Shown piece after piece: positions 25,587 through 34,674 of a stretch of 54,738 nt of DNA. Position 1 is the stretch's first letter; the number at the start of each line of letters is the position of its first letter. Both the position numbers and the translations under genes were made by a program. The notes below the pieces were generated by a model. That model ran no database searches. It was given only the letters and a program-made list of their open reading frames with translations, and had not been told where the DNA came from. The stretch comes from Rhodospirillales bacterium (GTDB taxonomy: Bacteria > Pseudomonadota > Alphaproteobacteria > Rhodospirillales > Casp-alpha2), in the NCBI GenBank assembly GCA_023145215.1, contig JAGLED010000014.1, positions 1 to 54,738 of the forward strand, read 5' to 3'.

Positions 25587-26225
25587 ATGACTAAAGGTTT
25601 TCTCAGGCGCCTCCCGGTCCGTCTTATTCTCATTGTGGCGCTGCTGGGCACGGCGGCGTGTTCGTCGTCCCGCAAGACTCAACCCGAACATTCGGCGACC
25701 GAGCAATTGCTGGCCACCAATGCCGTCGACAAGGCGGTTCGGCAGTTGCGTCTGCCGCTGCCGGACGGTGCCAGGGTTTATCTGCGGACCGACGGGATCG
25801 AGGGGCAGTATGCATCCTACGCCAAAGCGGCGATCCGTGAAGAAATGCTTGAGCAGGGCGCCTATCTGACGCCTGAGCGTGCAGACGCGGACACCGTCAT
25901 CGACGTACGGTCCGGCGCGCTGTCGATCGATGAATATGAAACCCTGGCCGGGATGCAGTCTTTCGAGGTGCCGATCCCGCTCGCCGGCAATATCGAGACG
26001 CCAGAGATTGCTCTCTATAAACGGGCCGAGCGGCGCGGCATCGCGAAAATGGCGGCGACGGCTTACAGCGCCGATGAGGGGAAACACATCGCCTCGACCG
26101 GTCAGAAGTACGGCTTTTCGCATAAAAAAGAGTGGACGATGTTGATCTTCTTTTCATGGCGGAAAGACGACCTGATCCCCGGTGATCAGGAACCATCGAA
26201 AAAATCCATAGAACTTCCTGACTGA
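25587..26225 (+). CDS. Putative lipoprotein, DUF6655-like
   Basis: The 212-residue protein has a lipoprotein-type signal (RLPVRLILIVALLGTAAC) with the modified Cys near residue 26, so it is probably anchored to a membrane. The mature part starts SSSRKTQPEHSATEQLL and resembles the DUF6655 family as I remember it; no catalytic motif is visible. It has a mixed alpha/beta character and a basic patch near KYGFSHKKEWTM. It stands alone after the glcB terminator and is followed by a perfect hairpin at 26245-26274. Its function is unknown. Confidence 0.82.
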   Translation: MTKGFLRRLPVRLILIVALLGTAACSSSRKTQPEHSATEQLLATNAVDKAVRQLRLPLPDGARVYLRTDGIEGQYASYAKAAIREEMLEQGAYLTPERADADTVIDVRSGALSIDEYETLAGMQSFEVPIPLAGNIETPEIALYKRAERRGIAKMAATAYSADEGKHIASTGQKYGFSHKKEWTMLIFFSWRKDDLIPGDQEPSKKSIELPD

Positions 26226-26244
26226 GATCGGGACGCTTCGACGT

Positions 26245-26274
26245 GAACAAGCCGGGCTTGCGCCCGGCTTGTTC
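26245..26274. terminator. Perfect hairpin, likely bidirectional terminator
   Basis: A perfect 13-bp stem, GAACAAGCCGGGC (26245-26257) with GCCCGGCTTGTTC (26262-26274), has a TTGC loop and lies 20 bases after the lipoprotein gene stop. It lacks a T-tract, so factor-dependent ending or RNA 3'-end protection is as likely as intrinsic termination. Confidence 0.6.
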
Positions 26275-26379
26275 GTCGATGGCAGCGGCCCATGCCTGCC
26301 GCCGGCCACCTGGACGACCGGGCCTCGGCGTCGGCCCGGCCTCCATTTCCGCGACCTCGTCACATCGATGCATAGCGTG

Positions 26380-26448
26380 CTTTCATTTATAATTAAAATC
26401 GATTAAATTTATGGGAGTGATAGGGTGTGATTATCCTGGGGTGTGACC
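26380..26448 (+). promoter_or_regulatory. AT-rich promoter region of oxyR
   Basis: Bases 26391-26412 form an AT-rich island (ATAATTAAAATCGATTAAAT) centred on ATCGAT in otherwise GC-rich DNA, about 40-60 bp before the oxyR start. It is an imperfect palindrome, as expected for a LysR-type autoregulatory site, but no exact OxyR consensus is recognisable and no start site is known. Confidence 0.4.
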
Positions 26449-27360
26449 ATGAACCTACGCGATCTCGAATACGTCGTCGCCGTTGCCGAGGAAGGGCATT
26501 TCGGCCGTGCGTCCGAACGCTGCCACGTTTCCCAACCGGCGCTTAGCGGTCAGATCAAGAAGCTGGAGGATCGCCTCGGCGTCCAACTGTTCGAGCGCAC
26601 CAACCGTCGTGTCGCGGTGACGCCGATCGGCGCCGAGGTGGTGGAGAAGGCGAAGCGCGCGTTGATGATCGCGGAAGAGATCGAGGATGCGGCGGCAGCT
26701 TATTCCGATCCCCTTGCGGGGCCGTTACGGTTCGGCACCATCCCGACCATCGGCCCGTTTTTGTTGCCGGCTATCCTGCGGCCGATGAAAGAGGCGTTGC
26801 CGAAGATGCAGTTGACGCTGCGCGAAGACGTCACCCAGGAACTGGAGCGAAAACTGACGGTTGGTGAGATCGATGTGGCAGTTACCGCCACCGATCCGAA
26901 GGAATCGGGGATCGAGGAAATCCCGCTTTATGACGAGCCATTCCGGGTCGCACTGCCAGATGGCCACCCGTTGGATAGCGGCCAGGATCTGGATGTGACG
27001 ACGCTGAACAATGCGGAGCTTCTATTGCTGAAGGACGGTCATTGTCTTTCGGACCAAGTGGCAAGGCTCTGCGGGCTGGCACGAAAGGCGAATGTGAAGG
27101 GGTTGGATACCCAGGCTTCGAGTCTGGAAACCATCGTCGGGCTGGTGGCCGCCGGCGCGGGTATCACGTTTCTTCCTGCATCCATGGTCGGTGATGCGAA
27201 CCGGGTACGCCCTGGTATCACGATCCGGCGCGCAATCAACAAGGCCGCGAGCCGGCGGGTCCGGATGATTTTCCGCGAGACTTTTCCGAAACGTGCCCTG
27301 CTGGCCGCGATGTCGGCGGTGATCCTGGAAAACCTGCCGGAAGGGGTGACGCCGGCCTAA
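26449..27360 (+). CDS. oxyR: OxyR-type LysR regulator of peroxide response
   Basis: The 303-residue protein has a LysR winged helix-turn-helix (HFGRASERCHVSQPALSGQIKKLE, DNA-binding helix about 28-44; only part shown as HVSQPALSGQIKKLE) and a type 2 periplasmic-binding effector domain. The redox motif DGHCLSDQVARLC places cysteines at residues 199 and 208, exactly the E. coli OxyR disulfide positions, so direct peroxide sensing is expected. ATG 26449 matches the MN-RDLEY start of OxyR; a GTG at 26443 is possible. No katG, ahpC or other peroxide gene is adjacent. Its stop overlaps the convergent GlcG-like gene by 4 bp. Confidence 0.93.
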   Translation: MNLRDLEYVVAVAEEGHFGRASERCHVSQPALSGQIKKLEDRLGVQLFERTNRRVAVTPIGAEVVEKAKRALMIAEEIEDAAAAYSDPLAGPLRFGTIPTIGPFLLPAILRPMKEALPKMQLTLREDVTQELERKLTVGEIDVAVTATDPKESGIEEIPLYDEPFRVALPDGHPLDSGQDLDVTTLNNAELLLLKDGHCLSDQVARLCGLARKANVKGLDTQASSLETIVGLVAAGAGITFLPASMVGDANRVRPGITIRRAINKAASRRVRMIFRETFPKRALLAAMSAVILENLPEGVTPA

Positions 27361-27782
27361 TTTTTAAGAGAGGGCGTGACCGACAGGCCCGCCCCTTCGA
27401 TGCCGGCGATTGCCGCCAGTTCGTCGTTCCCTGAATTGTCGCCGCTGATGCCGACGGCACCGACGATGGTTTCGCCGTCACGGATCAACACGCCACCCGG
27501 CACCGGCACCATCCGGCCGCCGGAGGCGGCGGCGACGGCGCTCAGGAACGTTGCGTTCTTCTCTTTCAATTCCCGGCCGTCGAGCCCGAAACCGAGCGCG
27601 CCGTAGGCTTTGCCGATGGCGATCTCGGGCCGGAGAATGCCGCTGCCGTCGGCGCGCTTGAAAGCGACCAGATGGCCGCCCGCGTCGAGGACCGCGACGG
27701 TCAGCGGGTCGAAACCGTTTTGATCGCCATAGGTATGCGCACCGTCGACAATTCGGCTGGCTTGTTCGAGTGTCAGCGTCAT
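27357..27782 (-). CDS. GlcG/HbpS-like heme-binding family protein
   Basis: The 141-residue protein is a member of the GlcG/HbpS/PduO-C (DUF336) family: LTLEQASRIVDGAHTYGDQ, LTVAVLDAGGHLVAFKRADGS, and the glycine-rich IVGAVGISGDNSGNDEL with a C-terminal AAIAGIEGAG helix. Members often sit in glycolate operons or bind heme and cobalamin; no enzymatic role is established. ATG 27782 follows AAGGAGGG, while the longer frame would run into the aminotransferase gene. It lies 10 bp after the serine-glyoxylate aminotransferase gene on the same strand, so the two are co-transcribed. No signal peptide is present. Confidence 0.92.
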   Translation of the reverse strand: MTLTLEQASRIVDGAHTYGDQNGFDPLTVAVLDAGGHLVAFKRADGSGILRPEIAIGKAYGALGFGLDGRELKEKNATFLSAVAAASGGRMVPVPGGVLIRDGETIVGAVGISGDNSGNDELAAIAGIEGAGLSVTPSLKN

Positions 27783-27792
27783 CGTGCCCTCC

Positions 27793-28998
27793 TTAGTCGC
27801 GCAGCGCGTCGGCAAGATAGGCGGCGGCAGCGGCGACACCACCCTTTGAGTTTGCATCCGTCAACCCGAGTGAATCCAGTGCAACTTCGAGAGCACCGAG
27901 CGTCCCCAATATCATCGGCGCATTGACGTGGCCCATGTGCGCGATACGAAAGGCCTTGCCCGACAGGTCGCCGATGCCGAGACCGAGGGTCACGCCGAGC
28001 CGGTCGAAGCAGAACGCGCGGATCGGCTCCGGTCTAAATCCTTCACGCAACAGAAGCGTGGTGACGGAGACCGAACGCTCATCGGGCTCGGTGATGTTGT
28101 AGTCGAACGAGCCGCCGTTCCGCCACACGTCGACGGCGGCATGAGTAGCACCGGCGAGCAGACGGTGGCGTTCGAAGATATTCTGCAGGCCCTCTTCGAA
28201 GATCATATCCATCGCTTTGCGAAGTCCGAACAGCAGGTGCACGGGCGGCGTCCCGGCGTATTTACGGTAATGCTCTTCCTGGTCGCGGCTCGACCAGTTC
28301 CAGTAGGACGTGACCAGATCGGCGGTCTTGTGGCGTTCCTTGGCTTTCGCATTGGCGGCGACGAAGCTCAGGCCCGGCGGTGTCATCAGACCCTTCTGCG
28401 AGCCGCCGACGGCAACGTCGACGCCCCACTTGTCCATCTCGAACGGCATGCAGGCGAGGGAGGCGATGGTGTCGACCATCAAGAGCGCATCGTGACCTGC
28501 CGCGTCGATGGCGGCACGGATGGACTCGATGTCGTTGACGCAACCGCTCGCGGTGTCGACTTGAACCACGAGCACGGCCTTGATTTTGCCTTTGGTGTCG
28601 GCGCGAAGTGTTTCCTTGACCTTGCCGGGGTCGACGGCGCGGCGCCAGTCGCCGGGCACGCGTTCGACCTCGATTCCCATGGATTTCGCAAAGTCGCCCC
28701 AGCCGACCGCGAAACGGCCGCTTTCGAGGATCAGAATCGTGTCGCCGCGGCTCAATACATTGGCGATCGACGCCTCCCACGCGCCATGACCGTTGGCGAT
28801 GTAGATATAGGTGTCGCCTGTTGTCGCGAAGATGGTTTTAAGGTCCTTGAGACAACGGGTGGTGATACTCAGAAGCTCGCCACCCCCTTCGCCGCCGTAG
28901 ATGTCGATGGCTGGGCGGTGCATGGCACCAAGGACCTCGTCCGGCACCGTGGTCGGACCGGGAATGCTGAGAAACTGTCTGCCGTGTTTGAGTGTCAT
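27793..28998 (-). CDS. sgaA: Serine-glyoxylate / alanine-glyoxylate aminotransferase
   Basis: The 401-residue class V PLP aminotransferase has the PLP-lysine Lys202 in GGSQKGLM, the cofactor Asp in LLMVDTIASLA and the N-terminal FLSIPGPTTVPDEVL substrate loop typical of alanine/serine-glyoxylate transaminases. It transfers the amino group of serine or alanine to glyoxylate, giving glycine and hydroxypyruvate or pyruvate, in the serine cycle or photorespiratory-type salvage. It is first in a two-gene unit with the GlcG-like gene. Malate synthase G and hydroxypyruvate isomerase-like genes nearby fit a glyoxylate/hydroxypyruvate role. Sulfur-metabolism relatives are less likely. Confidence 0.93.
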   Translation of the reverse strand: MTLKHGRQFLSIPGPTTVPDEVLGAMHRPAIDIYGGEGGGELLSITTRCLKDLKTIFATTGDTYIYIANGHGAWEASIANVLSRGDTILILESGRFAVGWGDFAKSMGIEVERVPGDWRRAVDPGKVKETLRADTKGKIKAVLVVQVDTASGCVNDIESIRAAIDAAGHDALLMVDTIASLACMPFEMDKWGVDVAVGGSQKGLMTPPGLSFVAANAKAKERHKTADLVTSYWNWSSRDQEEHYRKYAGTPPVHLLFGLRKAMDMIFEEGLQNIFERHRLLAGATHAAVDVWRNGGSFDYNITEPDERSVSVTTLLLREGFRPEPIRAFCFDRLGVTLGLGIGDLSGKAFRIAHMGHVNAPMILGTLGALEVALDSLGLTDANSKGGVAAAAAYLADALRD

Positions 28999-29163
28999 GG
29001 AATCTGCCGTGCGCGGAATTGAGGCCGGAAACGAGCCTGATCCTTCCCGACAGCCGTTCGCTTGTCCAGAACGGAAATTGTTATCGAAGCAATCGGTGAG
29101 ACGCAGTGATTGCGTCCCCGGGTTCGAGCGTTAAATTAGAACGCCTGATCGGGGAGGATCATC

Positions 29164-30756
29164 ATGGAATTCGACTTTGTTATCGTCGGCGGCGGTTCCG
29201 CCGGGTGTGTACTCGCCAACCGGCTCAGTGCCGATCCGGGTTACAGCGTCTGCCTGATCGAGGCCGGCGGTGAGGACCGGAATCCATGGATTCATATCCC
29301 GGCAGGGTACGTGAAGACCATGGTCGATCCGACGATCAACTGGCTGTTCGACACCAAACCCGACGAGAGAACCGGTAACCGCGCCATCCCGGTGCCGAGG
29401 GGCAAGGTGCTTGGCGGCTCGAGTGCGATCAACGGTATGCTTTACGTCCGGGGCCAGGCCGCCGATTACGACACCTGGGCGCAGATGGGCTGCCGCGGCT
29501 GGTCTTTTTCCGATGTGCTGCCGTATTTCAAGCGCTCGGAAAACCGTGAACAGGGCGCGGATGAATTTCACGGAGCCGGTGGGCCGCTGAACGTCACCGA
29601 AACGACGGTGCGCTACGATACCCTCGACAAGGTGATCCAGGCGGCGGGTGAACTGGGTTATCCGATGAACGTCGATTACAACGGTGCCGATCAGGAAGGC
29701 TTCGCTTATTTTCAGGTGACGCAGCGCCACGGCCGCCGTTTCAGCGCCAAGAACGCTTACCTAGACCCGGTGCGGCGGCGTGAGAATCTGCATGTGGAAA
29801 CCCATGCCTTCGCGCAGAAAGTCGTGGTCGAAAACGGCCGCGCTACGGGCGTCGTCATTCGCCAGGGCGGGAAGGAACGGACGATCCGTGCGAAACGGGA
29901 AGTGATTCTGTCGGCGGGCGCCGTGCAATCGCCGCAGTTGTTGGAGCTTTCCGGCATCGGTCAGGGGGACCGGCTTAAAGACCTCGGCGTCGATGTCGTG
30001 CACGATCTCAAGGGGGTCGGTGAAAACCTGCAGGATCACTATATTTCGCGCCTGTCCTGGCGGCTTCGGGGGCTCGATAGTCTCAACCAGTCGACGCGCG
30101 GGCTTAAACTGATGATGGAGGTTCTTCGTTTCTTCACCCAACGCAAAGGGGCGCTGACCATGCCGGCCGGGATCATTGCCGGGTTCGTCAAAAGCCGTCC
30201 CGAACTCAAGGACCCCGACATCCAGTATCACATCGCGCATGCGACGTTCGCCAACCCGCACAAGCGCGTCTTCGATAAGTTTCCAGGGATCACCATCGGG
30301 CCGTGCCAACTTCGCCCGGAAAGTCGCGGTTATATCCACGCGACCTCGCCGGACATGGAGGTAAAGCCGGATATCCAACCCAATTTCCTGGCGACGCGGA
30401 CAGATTGCGAGGTGCACGTGGCAGGACTCAAGATCGGCCGCCAGCTCATGGCGACGAGCGTGCTCGGTCCGTACGCGGAGGCGGAACTCTCTCCTGGGAT
30501 CGACGTTAACGACGACGAGGCGCTGCTAGCGCATGCCAAGGCGACGGGGGCGACGCTTTATCACCCGGTCGGCACCTGCAAGATGGGCATGGACGAGATG
30601 GCGGTCGTCGATCCGGCGCTGAAAGTCAAAGGGATCGAGGGACTTCGCGTTGCCGATGCCTCCGTCATGCCGAACCTGATCAGCGGCAACACCAACGCGC
30701 CGACCATGATGATCGCGGAAAAAGCCTCCGATATGATTCTCGGGGATGCGCGCTGA
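29164..30756 (+). CDS. GMC family FAD-dependent oxidoreductase
   Basis: The 530-residue flavoprotein has the N-terminal ADP-binding motif VIVGGGSAGCVLANRL, the GMC signature region GKVLGGSSAINGMLYVRG (about 79-96), the second signature AGAVQSPQLLELSGIG (about 257-272), the catalytic His in TLYHPVGTCKMG (about 465) and Asn in SGNTNAPTMMIAEKA. This matches the choline dehydrogenase/alcohol dehydrogenase branch; it oxidises an alcohol and passes electrons to a quinone or other acceptor. The substrate is unknown. It is divergent from sgaA and converges with the mobA-like gene, which ends one base after its stop. A GGGGAGGA site precedes the ATG. Confidence 0.95.
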   Translation: MEFDFVIVGGGSAGCVLANRLSADPGYSVCLIEAGGEDRNPWIHIPAGYVKTMVDPTINWLFDTKPDERTGNRAIPVPRGKVLGGSSAINGMLYVRGQAADYDTWAQMGCRGWSFSDVLPYFKRSENREQGADEFHGAGGPLNVTETTVRYDTLDKVIQAAGELGYPMNVDYNGADQEGFAYFQVTQRHGRRFSAKNAYLDPVRRRENLHVETHAFAQKVVVENGRATGVVIRQGGKERTIRAKREVILSAGAVQSPQLLELSGIGQGDRLKDLGVDVVHDLKGVGENLQDHYISRLSWRLRGLDSLNQSTRGLKLMMEVLRFFTQRKGALTMPAGIIAGFVKSRPELKDPDIQYHIAHATFANPHKRVFDKFPGITIGPCQLRPESRGYIHATSPDMEVKPDIQPNFLATRTDCEVHVAGLKIGRQLMATSVLGPYAEAELSPGIDVNDDEALLAHAKATGATLYHPVGTCKMGMDEMAVVDPALKVKGIEGLRVADASVMPNLISGNTNAPTMMIAEKASDMILGDAR

Positions 30757-31356
30757 TTATTTGCTCAGGTCTTCCGGCGTGTCGATATCGAGAAGCGTGC
30801 CCGGATCGTCGACCGGGACCGCAATGACCCGTTCCGGGTGCGCATTCAGGATTGCGCGCGCCCCGGTATCGCCGGAAAGCGCGCAGAGGCGGGTGAAATA
30901 ACGGGCGGAAAACAGCACCGGATGGCCCCGTTTGCCGTTATGCACCGGCACCACGATATCGTGCCCACCCTTGTGATCGAGTGCGCCGAGCATGGCCGTC
31001 AGGGTTTCGGGCCTGAGTTTCGGCATGTCGCCCAGCACGACGAACAAAGACGTCATTTCGGTGTTGATGGCGTTGGCGCCGGCCGCAAGCGACGTGCCCA
31101 TCCCCGACCAAGGGGTCGCGTTCCGGACACATCGGACAGCCAGGCCGTTGAGCGCGCGCTCCACCTGATCGGCATCGTGACCTGTAACCACTACCACGTC
31201 GCCCAGGTTCGCGTTGAGAATGCGTTCAACGGTCACGCGGATCATCGGTTCGCCGTTGACGGGGTGGAGCAATTTGTTGTCCGTTCCGAAACGTTCCGAG
31301 CGCCCGGCGGCAAGAATAATCGCGGCCGCCTTTGTGGTGTCCGGCTTGGCCTTCAT
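30757..31356 (-). CDS. MobA-like nucleotidyltransferase (MocA-type, Mo-cofactor)
   Basis: The 199-residue protein has the nucleotidyltransferase signature IILAAGRSERFGTDNKLL, a metal Asp in VVLGDMPKL and the PVHNGKRGHPVLF substrate loop of the MocA/MobA group. These enzymes attach CMP or GMP to molybdopterin. Its place as last gene of a CoxSML-type operon, overlapping xdhC by 4 bp, supports a role in making the cytosine dinucleotide cofactor (MCD) for the CoxL homologue. That specificity is inferred from operon context. Confidence 0.92.
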   Translation of the reverse strand: MKAKPDTTKAAAIILAAGRSERFGTDNKLLHPVNGEPMIRVTVERILNANLGDVVVVTGHDADQVERALNGLAVRCVRNATPWSGMGTSLAAGANAINTEMTSLFVVLGDMPKLRPETLTAMLGALDHKGGHDIVVPVHNGKRGHPVLFSARYFTRLCALSGDTGARAILNAHPERVIAVPVDDPGTLLDIDTPEDLSK

Positions 31357-32291
31357 ACCGGGAATTTCTCGCGGTAGGTCATCAGCACCTCGGCCACCAG
31401 TGAGATCGCGATCTCGGGTGGGTTGCGCGATCCCATGGAAATGCCGAGCGGTCCCTTGATGCGTTTTACGTCGGCTTCGCCGACGCCGTCTTCGATGAAC
31501 CGGCTGACGCGTTCGGCATGGGTATTCCGGCTGCCGAGCGCGCCGATGTAAAACGCATCCGATTCCATCGCAGCCTTGAGTACCGGGCCCTCGAGTTCGT
31601 GTTCATGAAACAGCGTCGCCACCCCCGTCCAGCGGTCGAGCATACCGGCGGGCAGGGACTTCGACGTCGTCGCGCCAACGGCTTGGCATTGTCTGGCGGT
31701 CTCGTCTTCGGTAGTGACTGCGTGGACAGCGATGTCGGACGCCGCTGCGATTTCCGCCGTCGCGGCGAGCACCGGTCCCTTCCCGGCAACGACGAGTTTC
31801 AAGGGTGGACGGTAAAGCCGGTCGAAGGTGTCGCCGTCGTGCGTCAACTGCAGACGATCCGGATCGCCTGCGTCGTCGAGCCGGCTTTTACCCGTCGCCA
31901 TGTCCGTTGCCAGCCGAACCGGTTTGCGTTCTTCCATTGCTTTGACCAGGTCGTCGACAATGGCGTCTGAGAAACCGACATCGATATAGACGTCGATGGC
32001 ACTGCCGCAGGGAAGGGCAATGTCGAAGTAAGGTGAATTGACGCCGTAACGGATCGAGCGGTTCTTCCCCTCATCGATCGCCGCTTTGGTCTCCTCGACG
32101 AGCGCCCCCTCGACGCAGCCGCCAGAGAGGAATCCGGTGAAGTCGCCGGCATCGGATACCGCCATTTGACTGCCGGCGGGCCGGGGACCCGTCGGTTCGA
32201 CGTTGTAAAGCGTAAGCAGGGCCGCGCGTTTCCCCTCGGACCTCCATTTCTGGAGGTCCGGGAGGACGTATTCTGAAAATCTGCCGTTCAT
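31353..32291 (-). CDS. XdhC/CoxI family Mo-cofactor maturation protein
   Basis: The 312-residue protein has the XdhC N-terminal domain (RAALLTLYNVEPTGPRPAGSQ, FTGFLSGGCVEGALVEE with the conserved Cys) and a C-terminal Rossmann-like domain (LKLVVAGKGPVLAATAEIA, IGALGSRNTHAERV, GPLGISMGSRNPPEIAISL). XdhC/CoxI proteins bind the molybdenum cofactor, support sulfuration and insert it into hydroxylases of the xanthine oxidase family. It lies 16 bp after coxL and overlaps the mobA-like gene, so it is dedicated to the enzyme of this operon. Confidence 0.94.
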   Translation of the reverse strand: MNGRFSEYVLPDLQKWRSEGKRAALLTLYNVEPTGPRPAGSQMAVSDAGDFTGFLSGGCVEGALVEETKAAIDEGKNRSIRYGVNSPYFDIALPCGSAIDVYIDVGFSDAIVDDLVKAMEERKPVRLATDMATGKSRLDDAGDPDRLQLTHDGDTFDRLYRPPLKLVVAGKGPVLAATAEIAAASDIAVHAVTTEDETARQCQAVGATTSKSLPAGMLDRWTGVATLFHEHELEGPVLKAAMESDAFYIGALGSRNTHAERVSRFIEDGVGEADVKRIKGPLGISMGSRNPPEIAISLVAEVLMTYREKFPV

Positions 32292-32307
32292 GGTGCCCTA
32301 TATAGGC

Positions 32308-34659
32308 TTAACCGGCGGCTTTTGCATCCCTGATGGCTTGCCACACCTTTTCAGGCGTCAGCGGCATGTCGATGTGATGGACGCCGTATTCTTTCAGCGC
32401 ATCACAGACCGCGTTGACGATCGCCGGCGGTGCCCCGACGCAACCGGCTTCACCGGCGCCCTTGACGCCGAGAAGGTTCTTTTCGGTCGGCGCATCCTCG
32501 TAATAGTCGATGACCATCCGCGGCATGTCGTCAGCGCGCGGCAGCGCATAGTCCATGAGCGAGCCGGTCACCAGCTGACCGCTTTCGTCGTAATGGATGT
32601 TTTCCATCAGCGCCTGACCAAGGCCCTGGGCGATGCCGCCCATGACCTGGCCGTCAGCCAACATCTTGTTGACGATGGTGCCGAAGTCGTCGACCACCCA
32701 GTAACCGTCGACCTTAACCGTACCGGTTTCGGGATCGACCTCGACCTCGCAGGCGTGACCACCGTTGGGGATCGAGATGATGCCGCGCTCGAACACGCTC
32801 GAGATATTCATGCAGCCGGGTTCCAGATCATCCGGCAGGCTATCCGGGTCGTTCTGGGAATCGATGGCGTCGCGGATCGTCATCGTGTGGTTCGTGCCCG
32901 GCACATGGAAACGGCCTTCCTCGAACTCGATTTCGCCGGCGTCGACGTCGAAGCGGTGCGCGGCGATCTTCTTGCCGACCTCGATGATCTGGCGCGACGT
33001 CTGGGTGACGGCGCTGCCGCCGACCTCAAGCCCGCGCGAGCCGCCGTGGCCGCCACCGATGTCGGTGGCGTCGGTATCGGACTGGCGGAACACCACATCT
33101 TCCATGGCGATGCCCAGATGACCGGACAGAAGCTGTGCGAACACGGTTTCATGGCCCATGCCGGTCGACGCGGTCCCGACGGAAAGTTCCACCTTGCCGT
33201 CGTCACGGAACGTGACCTTCGCTTCTTCCTTCGGGCCGCCGCCGGTGCATTCGAGATACATGCACACCCCGAAGCCGCGCTTCAGACCTTTGGCTTCGCT
33301 CGCTTCCTTGCGCTTTTCAAAACCAGCACGGTCTGAAATCTCGATCGTCTTTTCGAACACTTCCGGGAAGTTGCCGCAGTCGATATCGAGGCCCATCGGC
33401 GACTTCATCGGCAGGTCACTCGGCGGGATCAGATTCTTGCGGCGCAACTCGATCGGATCCATGCCCAGCTTGGCCGCCGCGTAATCGATGATGCGGTCCA
33501 TCTGGTAAGAGCCTTCCGGACGCCCGGCCCCGCGGTAAGGATCGAGCGGGCAGGTGTTCGTGAAGGGCGCAATGGCGGTGTAGTAAATGCCGTCGAACCT
33601 GAATGGGCCGCCCTGGGTCCGGCTGGAACCGCCGGTCGGTGTGAACGGGCCGACGGTACCGCAAAACGCGCCCAGATTGCCGACGGTTTCGGTGCGCAGG
33701 CCCCTGAACGTACCGTCGTTGTCGAGCGCGAGTTGCACGGTCGAGACCTGGTCGCGGCCGTGGGTGTCGGACAGAAAGCTCTCGGAGCGGTCGTTGACCC
33801 ATTTGACCGGGCGTTTAATTTCACGCGCCGCATGCAGGATTAGGATCGGTTCCGGATAAACGCCGTTCTTACCGCCAAAGCCGCCGCCGACGTCAGGGGC
33901 GATGTGGTGCAGGTTCTCTTTGCCGATTTTCAGCACGGTATCTGCAATCGTGTCGCGGTTCGCGTGGATGTTCTGCGACGCGTTCCAGAGGGTGAATTTG
34001 CCGCTCTCGGCATCGTAGTCGGCGAGCGCGCCGCGCGGCTCGATCGGCGTCGCGGTGACGCGGTTGTTGATCAGTTCCAGCGTGATGACGTGGTCGGCAT
34101 CCTCGAAGGCCTTTTTCTGCGCGTCTTCGTCACCTAGTTCGAAGTCGAGGCAGATGTTGTTCGGAATATCGTCCCAGATCTGCGGCGCGCCATCCTTGAT
34201 GGCTTCCGACTGGTGAGACACCGCCGGCAGGCTTTCGTAATCGACCTCGATCAGCTCCATCGCGTCGCGGCATGCATCGAGGCTTTCCGCGACCACCAGC
34301 GCGACCGGTTGGCCGACGTAGCGGACACGGTCGATGGCGATGGCGTGGTGCGGCGGTTCCTTGAGATCGGAGCCGTCCTTGAACTTGCGGACGCCGGACT
34401 TGGTTGGAATGGTGCCGTAGCCGGCGGCTTTCCAATCCTCGCCGGTGACGACCAGCAGAACGCCGTCGAGCGCCAAAGCTTCCGTGGCGTCAATGGACTT
34501 GATGTCGGCATGTGCTTCGGGGGACCGCAGGACCATCCCATAAGCCTGGTTTTCCAGTTTCATGTCGTCGATGTAGTGGCCGTGACCGGTCAGGAATCGG
34601 AAATCTTCAACGCGGCGCTGATTTTCGCCGATACCGTTGCGTGCAACGTAAGTAGCCAT
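32308..34659 (-). CDS. Form-II CoxL-like molybdenum hydroxylase large subunit
   Basis: The 783-residue catalytic subunit belongs to the xanthine oxidase/CO dehydrogenase family and binds Mo-cytosine-dinucleotide. It begins with the a/b-hammerhead domain (RRVEDFRFLTGHGHYIDD), followed by IAPDVGGGFGGKNGVYPE (Mo-cofactor) and GVKGAGEAGCVGAPPAIVNA near the C-terminus, with the catalytic Glu in the GAGEAG motif. The active-site loop reads PYRGAGR at residues 374-380, the form-II type, not the AYXCSFR loop of true CO dehydrogenases. It therefore probably hydroxylates an unknown small heterocycle or aldehyde. The operon order is coxS, coxM, coxL, xdhC, mobA-like. Confidence 0.95.
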   Translation of the reverse strand: MATYVARNGIGENQRRVEDFRFLTGHGHYIDDMKLENQAYGMVLRSPEAHADIKSIDATEALALDGVLLVVTGEDWKAAGYGTIPTKSGVRKFKDGSDLKEPPHHAIAIDRVRYVGQPVALVVAESLDACRDAMELIEVDYESLPAVSHQSEAIKDGAPQIWDDIPNNICLDFELGDEDAQKKAFEDADHVITLELINNRVTATPIEPRGALADYDAESGKFTLWNASQNIHANRDTIADTVLKIGKENLHHIAPDVGGGFGGKNGVYPEPILILHAAREIKRPVKWVNDRSESFLSDTHGRDQVSTVQLALDNDGTFRGLRTETVGNLGAFCGTVGPFTPTGGSSRTQGGPFRFDGIYYTAIAPFTNTCPLDPYRGAGRPEGSYQMDRIIDYAAAKLGMDPIELRRKNLIPPSDLPMKSPMGLDIDCGNFPEVFEKTIEISDRAGFEKRKEASEAKGLKRGFGVCMYLECTGGGPKEEAKVTFRDDGKVELSVGTASTGMGHETVFAQLLSGHLGIAMEDVVFRQSDTDATDIGGGHGGSRGLEVGGSAVTQTSRQIIEVGKKIAAHRFDVDAGEIEFEEGRFHVPGTNHTMTIRDAIDSQNDPDSLPDDLEPGCMNISSVFERGIISIPNGGHACEVEVDPETGTVKVDGYWVVDDFGTIVNKMLADGQVMGGIAQGLGQALMENIHYDESGQLVTGSLMDYALPRADDMPRMVIDYYEDAPTEKNLLGVKGAGEAGCVGAPPAIVNAVCDALKEYGVHHIDMPLTPEKVWQAIRDAKAAG

Positions 34660-34674
34660 GTGTCTCTCTCCCGC

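Noticed and set aside
29116..29145. A tRNA T-loop-like GGGTTCGAG followed by a small GCGTT/AACGC stem
   Set aside because: The flanking bases do not form a T arm or an acceptor stem, and no D or anticodon arm can be drawn.
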